DNA from: Podila epigama
Taxonomy: Eukaryota; Mortierellomycota; Mortierellomycetes; Mortierellales; Mortierellaceae
Assembly (NCBI GenBank): GCA_015679605.1
Contig: JAAAVE010000739.1
Location: forward strand, 1-14,099
DNA: 14,099 nt
Reading direction: 5' to 3'
The translations under genes and the position numbers were made by a program. Under the pieces are notes generated by a model that did no database searches, was not told the origin of the DNA, and worked only from the letters and a program-made list of their open reading frames with translations. This document shows, piece after piece, positions 6,194 through 14,099 of this stretch. The first letter of the stretch is position 1. Every line of letters begins with the position of its first letter.

Positions 6194-9100
6194 ATGATGA
6201 ACAACGATGTCGAGATATTGGCCTGGCCAGGTCAACAGCACCCGTTGTCCTGGCTCACCCATGATGGTGCTGACAGCACCATTTCTGGCAGCAGCGATAA
6301 CGACACCTACAGCGACACCTCGGCATCACTTTTTGGTGGTGGCCTATCATATCACAGCCAATACTATGGCGCAAGTGCGGCATCATCCTTACCTCAACAA
6401 CAACAATATTACTCATCTCGCCCTCCACCCTCCATCCCTTATCCATTCTTACCAGCACTGTCTGGTACTTATACACCAGGTTCGTCACAGGAGACACCAT
6501 TACTCAACCAACCGACCTCATGCCCTATTGCGCGTCTCCCAGTCGATATTCTCCTCTACATGGCTTCATTACGTTTCATGACCTTGAATGACATTGTGAA
6601 CTTGCGCGCTACTGCCTCTATGCTATATCACTCCATTCCAATGCCTAATGCAGTCATGGTAAGTAAAAAGAAAGATAAAACAAAAAAAAAATTAATGGCG
6701 ATGGCCACAGACGCGATTCAAGGAGGCACAATATCTCTCCTGACATCCCTCTCCTCCTATCCCTTCCCCCTCCCCTTTTCCCCCTGCCTGCATGTTCTGA
6801 ATTGGACTTACTATGCTAGATCTTACAAGCCGCGTACCTGCTCCAGATCAGACCACAGCGCGGTTGTCGCAGTGAACAGTCCCAGACACCCATCTCGCCA
6901 ACACAACATCATCAAAATTCTTATTTGAACAAGAGCACCTCAAGAGTATGCTATCTTCCGCTGTCTGCTTCGACGCCCCAAAAGGATCTTTATGTCACCT
7001 ACAGAGATCATGAGCTCAAGGACATCATTCGTCGATTAACAAAAATCCTCGTTCATCCAGAGTTCCATCCGCGGTTGATGCGATGTAGTTACTCTTTCCG
7101 TCATCGGCAACATCACGATTCGCATCCCAGCCATCACAATGAGCATTCCTCAGAGCCAACAACATCTACGCAGCAAGCCCAAAAGACAATGACATCAAGA
7201 AAAAGACAGGAGCGGAAACGACGGGATCTGTACGACTATCCCATCTTCATCACTGGCAACCCACCCGATTTAGTGCGCCTGGCGATCGAGTTTGGACATG
7301 TGCCATTCGTTGACCACCTGTTGAGCCGTGGGTTCCGACCTCGGGACCTACCAGAGTACTTTGGTATGATTCCGTTCATGATGCCAGAATCGGATACGCT
7401 TTTGGAACTGGAGGGGCAAATTAGTAAAGGTGGCAATGTCAATCGTCAAGTCATCGAAGCAAAAAGGGCCGAGGCTATGGCACGACACCAGCAACGCCAA
7501 GCAGTCATGATGCAGCGGTCCATGGAGCTGAACCAGATATGGGAATGTATGCGGGCTTCTAACCAAGAGTTGATGGACGCGTGCTCAAGAGCTGACTTGG
7601 CAGCAGTGCGAAAGGTACTGGATGCAACATTGATTCATGAACGTGTCGCGCTCGACGACCCTACCGAACTGGAGCAAACCTGGTCAGAGACCATTCCTGG
7701 GCCAAATGATATAAAGGGCAAAGGCAAGGCCAAGGGCAAACAAAGGGCTGGCGGTCAAGATGACCTTTTGGATGACAGGAGTAGACAGGGTTCCATCGGT
7801 ACTAGCCCTGACGAATTCGACGACGATGAACGTGTAGAGATACTTGGCTCAGGCGTCGGAGCAGGAACCGGTGGATCCATGTCGACTCTCGAATCATCAA
7901 CAAGGCGACAGCCACAGATTCATATCACAGCACGACATGCGGGTCCAAGGCCCGCGCATCATCTGGACATATCACAGCAGCAACCAAATCCACTACAACA
8001 ATATATTCCACCACCTCCACCGTCATATCTGCCTTCATCTCATTCATCTGCTGGATTTGACCCAACACAGCCGCTCCTCATCCATCGCGCCAGCATCTTC
8101 AAGATGCGGGAAAGGACCGAAAGTGATGTTGAGGATGAGGCACCTTCAGCAGGGACATCATCCGATCATGATAGACTGTCAAATTACAAAGGGGACTACA
8201 ACAACAACAATGACATCTATGTCGACCATGCTAAAGACAATCACGGTTCAACGCACATGCCCTGGGTCGATGGACGCGCACTGACTAGTGCACTCTTGGC
8301 CATCTGTTTCCGCCGGAATGGAGTCGAGTCTTCTGAAGCGCAGGCCGTCGAAGAGGCCAAGGCAGTGGCGATCATGAATGAAATCTTGAAGTATGACTGC
8401 ATGCTCACAGCACAGTCGCTTGTACAGGCTGCCCTCGGTGTCGTGTATTCACGACCACGAGGATCTCTAAAACGTGTACAGCAACAGCGTCAGCAAGCCC
8501 TACAGACAAAGAGGCATTCAGGTTATCCAAAGTCATTGCAGACGCCCAGAGATGCCCCTCATACCGATCATCAGAGTGCAGACGATGGGCGCGACACCAA
8601 GCACGAGGGGATCGGGCTGACGGCAATGGATTTGCTCATGGAGAGAATGGGCCCCAGAGAATGGCTCAAACTGATAAAGTGCTATCTACAGCGGCGCGAG
8701 TTTGAAGACCTTGCTGTCGTCCTCGAGCAATGTCCGTTTAAAGGCCCACAGTTGGAGACCAGAGAGAAGGCACCCTCGCATCAACCCGACTCGGGAACGA
8801 CGTCGACAGGTTCAACGTCTTCTGATACATCGTCTCATACATCTGTCTCTGGGACAATGCCTCGTTTCATGAATCAGGCGCACCACCAACAACACCAGCA
8901 ACACGGTTACAATAATGATGATCCTGTCCCCTCTCGAGAATTAATCTGTCGCGAAGCAGGTATCTGTGGCGTAGGAACGCGTCTCAATCAATTTACTGTC
9001 CGTGGAATCGGACAACCTTCCTGTCAAGTCTCGTCCACATTACATGAGTCGAGCCGCGTTTTGTTCACGGGCAGTGGGACACGGTTCAGCCACACCTTCA

Positions 9101-12100
9101 TGCTCCCACGAGGAGGGTTTCGTGGTATTGGTGGTAATAGCAGTGGTCACACAAGGAATGCAAGTGGTTCAGGTTATGCACAGGATGCGGACTCTAATGA
9201 TAATGCTGGTGGAGTGGGTGATGAGTATGCTTCTACTCATGCCCAGCCTGCTTTTGGCATAGGAGGATCTGACGACAACCCTAGTCAGTTCAATCAATAT
9301 CTTCATCCTACACCACCAAATGAGTTTTCACAGCCAACGCATCATTATCAAGCAGATGACGGCGGAGAGGAGGAGGAGGAAGACGAGGAAGAAGAAGAGG
9401 AGGACGAGGACGATGATGAAGAAGGTGTAGAGGATGACGAGGAGGAGCAAGGAATGAGCGGCATCCATCCTAGTCCAGAAGGTACACAGGACTCGAACCT
9501 AGCCTTTGGAGGTGTAGGCAGTAGTACAACATCGAGTTCGCGACCAGGGCCAGGGATTGTGGGTATTGCAATTCAGGTTCAGGCACCCGAAGCGATCTTG
9601 AGGGCATTGTTCAAGATGGGCTTTCGGTTCTTTAGCATCTGTGACCTGTCCATCCCGGACACACGTCATCCATTGGCGCTGCAGTTCAGGCATCAAGAGA
9701 AGGTCAATCGACTGTTGATCGAATTTTGTATGGTGCCGAATTTGGATGGGCATGGTGGGCTGGACAGGAATGAGGACGAAGATCTTGAAGAGGAGAACTA
9801 TTCTGATGAGGAAGGAGGAGAAGACTATGATGCAATGGTCGTGGATGATGATGAAGAGTACCGTCGCAAGGTAGCTGCCAAGAGACGTAGACGACAGCAA
9901 CAACGACGTCGACGACGACAACGAAATATCGACCCGGCAGACCTTGAGCACCATAGACAGGCTGTACAACGGTTCTTGTATCCAGCAGCTAACAATCCAA
10001 ACCGGGGGTCAGTCTCCATCCCTATCCTACCCTCCATGGTACCTGAACGTCGTGCAAGTCCGAATATTGGACGTACACGAGTACATAGGCAACAACCACG
10101 GCAGCAGCAGCCCCCGCGCCCTCCTAGACCGGCGGCGATGTCTATTCCCCTGCCAATGGCTCCAGAGACCGAATCAACCACTCCTGATGGTACAGAAGAA
10201 GGATCATCCACTTTAGCACGCAATGCCGGGACGTTGACCCCTTCCAACAGGCTGCAATTTGTTCTCCCTCCTGTCCAACTTGGTGAATCCTTTGGGTCCA
10301 TCGCGAGTCTTGCTAACTTTGATCTATGTGACGTTGTCCTCGGTCAAGATGAGAACAAAGACTTGAGTGTGGACAATGAAGACTACATTAATGGACGTGG
10401 AGTAGGCAATAGCAGCAAGCACTCCACACCGCGCAGATCAAGGTATCCTCCACTTGCGCTGAATAGCCCACTGTATGCCAAGAGTGGTCTCTCGAAATCA
10501 ATGCCGCTTCCCATTCGTGCATCGATGATCGAGTGCCGAACGCGGTTTGAGGGATCCTTTTTCCATTTCGGTCATCCGCTCTATCAAAACGAGGCCCAGC
10601 AGCGGGAAGATAGGAGGAGGACTTTGGAGGCGCAGCGGAGACGCGTGCAAGAAACCATGACACGGCGGGTGAGAGATCATTTGACATCCGAGTATGTGGA
10701 TCTGATGACTGTCGGGATTTGTCTTTACCAGGCATGCTACCATCGAAAGGAACATTTGTTAAAAGTGATTCTGGAGCATCGGCTGTTGATTGCTCAGGAT
10801 GCATTAACGGGAGCGGTTCAAGTCGCAGGGTCGGTTGGATGGCGGCGTGGGCTGGAGATATTGTTGGTGGAGCAAGGAGACATTGAGGCAGAGGTCGAGC
10901 CAGTGGTGGTGGTGACAAGTGAACACGTACACCTTGGAACTTCAATGAAATGGGATCATGCTTCTGCAGCACAGTTGTATCAGGGCAGCGGAACCCTTGG
11001 CAGTATGCAGCAGAGTAACAGGACACTTCACCACCACAACAACAACAACTACATGGATGGCTCAGGATTGATATCTGGTAGCAGTACTGCTGGCAGTGGG
11101 AATGGTGGTTTTGGGTATGGCTTGCGGAGACACAGGAGTGATGGTGGACGTATTCATCAGCTCTATACAGGTGAAGGAAGCAGTAGCAACAGCCTTGGCA
11201 TTCAACAGCAACAACAACCTCAGCAACCACCCCAGCAATCGCAATCGCCTCGACGCGCCAGTTTCGATTATTATTCGAGTTCACCCTTGTTCTCGCCGCC
11301 AGGAGGATACTTTTCGTCTCCTCCCATGTCCGATGCTTCTTCGCCTTCATTGTTCTCGCCTGTGCTTCCTCATTCGGCTGCGGCAACGGTTACTGCCAGC
11401 CCAAGCCGCCGAGGGAGTGAAAGTGAGGGTGAGGTGTTGGGTGGCATAAGTGGAATGGGTGTTGTAGGTGAGAGTATGCTGAGTGCAGGTGGAGGTGGAG
11501 GCGGAGGTACTATTGGCAACGGCAACCGAAGTGGGAGACGCCGCCGTTCCGTCCTAAAATCCAAGCTATCGATGTTGTTGCCGAGCAGTCACCAAGCCAA
11601 ACATTCCACAAGTCCGTCCTCAGCTTCGGTGCCAGGCTTCCAGGCACCACCGTCGCAAAAATACAGGGAAACCCGTCGGAGTAGTTTGGGTGGGATGGTC
11701 ACGACGACAACGACGCCTGCAGGAGGCGGTGCTGGGGGTAGCTTGTTCCCAATTACGACGACGACAGAAGTAAGCAGCACGACCATGATCATGTTGTCAA
11801 GTTCTGGCCTATGGTCATTACCAAGTACGATGATGTTGCGCAAGAGTCGGAATGCAGTGGTCGCGTTGATGGCGGCCTGCACGAGGAACGATCCGTCCCT
11901 GGTGCGGTGGCTAGTCGAGACATTTGCTGACATCAAGATGGCCCATGTTATGCAGGCATTGATGATTGCCTGTGACCGAGGCTTGATCCGCGTCGTCAAG
12001 GTTTTGGTGGGCGTCCGTCGTGTGCCATTGACTGCAGCAGCGTCACAGACACACGCGCATACGCGAAGATACCGCGGAGGTGATGGACAACGGCAAAGCC

Positions 12101-13338
12101 AAGAAGGACCCCACAGAGGACGTAAGAATCGAGACTTGTTTCGCCAATGGCTCGAGGGTCAACACCAACGTATTCTGGCATTGACTACAAGTGTAACTGC
12201 GACTGCAGCCGCAACTGCTGCTGCTACAGCAATGTCCTCCGCCACAAGTCCACAGCACCCTTTGGCACCTAATCCTGATCCGCCTGTAGCAAGTACAACA
12301 GGTTCAGGTTCAGGTTCAGGTTCAACATTGGCAAGTCACCATGATTCATTCCCGTTCCTGTTCATGATGGAATCATCACCCTTATTCCGGCACTACTACC
12401 AGATCTTGAACACTCTTTCGACATGTCAATTCATGTCATGGAAGCCACCAGCAGCCTCAGCAAAAACGCGTGCTTTACAACGAGCACCATTGGAGATCAA
12501 GTACGAATTGATTCAGATCCTGTTGACGCCTTTATTAGAAGTATTGGGTCCGATCTCGTTACGCAAGGCCATTAACCGGATGCCCAAGGATTGTTGGTGG
12601 CCCATGGACGAGGACGTACGGAGTGTGATTGACGAGGAGGCTTCGAGGGCGATGGTGATTCTGGCATCTGAATTGAGGCTCCAAAAGAAGCAGCGGGAAA
12701 TGGAGCAACAACAGCGGGTTCAACAGCAACAGTCATCGTTCCAACAACCGTTCAGGAGATTGCAGCAGAGGTGGAGTCGACAAGGTGCAGAGATGGAGTT
12801 TCCGTCCATGGACGCGATGCCTGGAGTACAGGGTAACACCGAGGAAGATATTGCAGGAGACAGGGTAGGCATAAGAAGAAGACGACGAGGCGGAGGCGGT
12901 ATTAAACGGAGAAGTCGACCTATATCACAATGGTTTGAGGATCGTCTAGGTCTTACGCGATCACAAGCAGCGGACACCCTGAATGTCAAGGGTATGGATG
13001 CTTCATCTGGCAAGCGGATAAGCCGCGTGTTTCAATGGATGATTCCAAGAAAAAAGACCACCAACAACGATGATGACCAGCATAACATGTACACCTACAA
13101 CGACAATCACGATAACTTTGTTACCGACCTCAACAATTCGACCGTGATAATGGAGAGTACGGTTGGAGAAGTATTACCAGCAATATCAGTCCCGTTTGGA
13201 GAGAAGAGTATCAAGAAGAAAGGAGAAATGACAATAGCCGCTGTGAGCGATGGAGCTGAGTTTCTGTCAAAGGGTCATCGTCAAGACCCAGGACCGAAAG
13301 CATTCTTCCGACGGTTTAGTCTCCCATTGAAAAACTAG
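6194..13338 (+). CDS. Giant F-box-like protein with dispersed ankyrin-like repeats (2 exons)
   Basis: Exons 6194-6658 and 6820-13338 encode 2327 residues; function unrecognised. An F-box-like segment (LPVDIL then TLNDIVNLRATASMLYHSI, about 114-165) is interrupted by the only intron, at codon 155; F-boxes commonly dock to Skp1/SCF ligases. The rest has helical, ankyrin-like islands at about 302-334, 403-428, 640-699, 753-792, 1071-1125, 1447-1507, 1833-1886 and 2045-2110, set in disordered linkers. A signature L-x-x-A-C-x-R or close variant recurs at 406, about 647, 1457 and 1838. Linkers include His-rich (about 264-280), Gln-rich, Gly/Ser-rich and acidic stretches (1005-1031 almost all Glu/Asp, and about 1137-1168) next to a basic nuclear-localisation-like cluster at 1176-1190. 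A GSGSGS block sits at 12301-12324. The C-terminal part has a Gln-rich coiled-coil-like helix (about 2100-2143), and the tail carries RRFS (2319-2322), a PKA-type consensus. There is no signal peptide or transmembrane helix. The start is supported by an in-frame TAG at 6128; two ATGs are adjacent. The unbroken 6.5 kb exon, despite repetitive codons, argues that the gene is intact and under selection. Confidence 0.85.
6659..6819 (+). other. Intron of the giant F-box-like gene
   Basis: Strong donor ATG|GTAAGT at 6659 and acceptor ATGCTAG ending at 6819, after a long pyrimidine tract (about 6735-6790). Both are phase 0, joining PNAVM to ILQAAYLLQ. The intron is 161 bases, so retention shifts the frame; the first-exon frame stays open until a TGA at 6926-6928, giving a 244-residue truncated product. 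Confidence 0.88.
9364..9450 (+). repeat. GAG/GAA/GAC codon-repeat tract encoding an acidic run
   Basis: About 87 bases of almost pure purine with scattered GAC/GAT codons encode a near-continuous Glu/Asp stretch (residues about 1004-1031 of the giant protein). Codons are mixed (GAG, GAA, GAC, GAT), so it is not a fresh single-triplet expansion. Acidic tracts like this often bind basic proteins or histones; that role is only inferred here. Confidence 0.7.
12301..12324 (+). repeat. Perfect (GGTTCA)4 hexanucleotide repeat, in frame
   Basis: Four perfect GGTTCA units encode alternating Gly-Ser in a low-complexity linker of the giant protein. Identical codons suggest recent slippage, and because the unit is six bases, length changes keep the frame. 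Confidence 0.85.
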
Positions 13339-13380
13339 GGATGAAGCAATCCCCTTGTTGTTAGAAAAAAAAACGAAGTG

Positions 13381-13386
13381 AATAAA
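13381..13386 (+). terminator. Polyadenylation signal of the giant gene
   Basis: Canonical AATAAA 43 bases after the stop at 13338, followed by T-rich sequence at about 13414-13423. Confidence 0.6.
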
Positions 13387-13445
13387 AATATGACAATTCT
13401 GAACAACTTCATAGCTTTTTTTTTGGTAATTCATGAAAAAAAAAG

Positions 13446-13451
13446 TTTATT
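13446..13451 (-). terminator. Candidate polyadenylation signal of the ATP synthase beta gene
   Basis: AATAAA on the minus strand (TTTATT on plus), about 150 bases past the ATP synthase beta stop. The 262-base gap between the two convergent stop codons contains this signal, a T12 run at 13535-13546 and a GA-rich stretch at about 13470-13512. No gene is seen in it. Confidence 0.5.
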
Positions 13452-13600
13452 GTAGGTCAAGAAACTCGAATGAGAAGAAAAGGAGAGCGTGAAGGAGAGG
13501 GGAGGAGGAGTAAGAAACATTCATTTTTTGGTTCTTTTTTTTTTTTGTTGCTTTTTGATCTTGGATGGAGGTGTAATGCTTTTAAAATGTCAAACTACCC

Positions 13601-14099
<499 letters not shown>

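Noticed and set aside
5181-6197. ATG-initiated open frame of about 338 codons in the intergenic region, considered as a gene
   Set aside because: The translation is made of Phe runs, Arg-Glu repeats and scattered His/Trp/Cys from homopolymer tracts, with no domain, and it ends on the next gene's ATG. It is kept as a finding, not annotated as a CDS.
9499-10301. Two antisense frames of about 156-158 codons within the giant gene
   Set aside because: Same explanation: low-complexity sense codons (GAN, CGN, CAR) produce stop-poor antisense frames rich in Ser, Leu and Arg runs.
11200-11260. CAA/CAG codon runs considered as a pathological-type triplet expansion
   Set aside because: Codons are mixed and interrupted by Pro codons; this is ordinary Gln-rich disorder rather than a recent expansion.
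10388-11386. 332-codon antisense open frame inside the giant gene
   Set aside because: It mirrors Gln/Ser-codon-rich sense sequence, which is naturally poor in antisense stops. The sense strand has the coherent protein.

Overview
The window looks like nuclear DNA of a filamentous fungus, probably an early-diverging Mucoromycota lineage such as a Mortierella relative. That placement is inference from style: short introns (102-161 bases) with GT...AG ends, AATAAA-type 3' signals, long pyrimidine and T tracts in leaders, and large Gln/Ser/Gly-rich proteins. No sequence search was possible. There are five protein-coding genes and no RNA gene, CRISPR array or recognisable transposon.

Layout, left to right: (1) a single-exon kelch-repeat membrane protein (226-1767, +) with signal peptide, kelch ectodomain, one transmembrane helix and a cytoplasmic tail. 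(2) A small secreted, probably GPI-anchored cell-surface protein in three exons (2478-3394, +). (3) A four-exon short-chain dehydrogenase/reductase of RhlG-like type (3493-4679, -), convergent with gene 2. (4) A 1.5 kb leader/promoter region rich in homopurine and homopyrimidine tracts. (5) A giant two-exon gene (6194-13338, +) predicted to encode 2327 residues: an F-box-like N-terminal segment, then widely spaced ankyrin-like helical pairs in long disordered, acidic, basic and Gln/Ser/Gly-rich linkers. (6) The C-terminal part of the mitochondrial F1 ATP synthase beta subunit (13601-14099, -), cut by the window edge.

The genes do not form an obvious pathway. The two left-hand genes both encode surface proteins. 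The SDR and ATP synthase beta are metabolic. The giant protein is the least explained item: four copies of a shared signature (L-x-x-A-C-x-R, or close to it, followed by a helix rich in V/L/R) recur across more than 1400 residues, and two of the units align over 48 residues without gaps. It may be a lineage-specific F-box/ankyrin-like scaffold.

The splice models were built by hand from frame, GT/AG ends and protein continuity. The SDR and giant-gene introns are well constrained. The first intron of the small surface protein has competing in-frame choices, which are reported separately.
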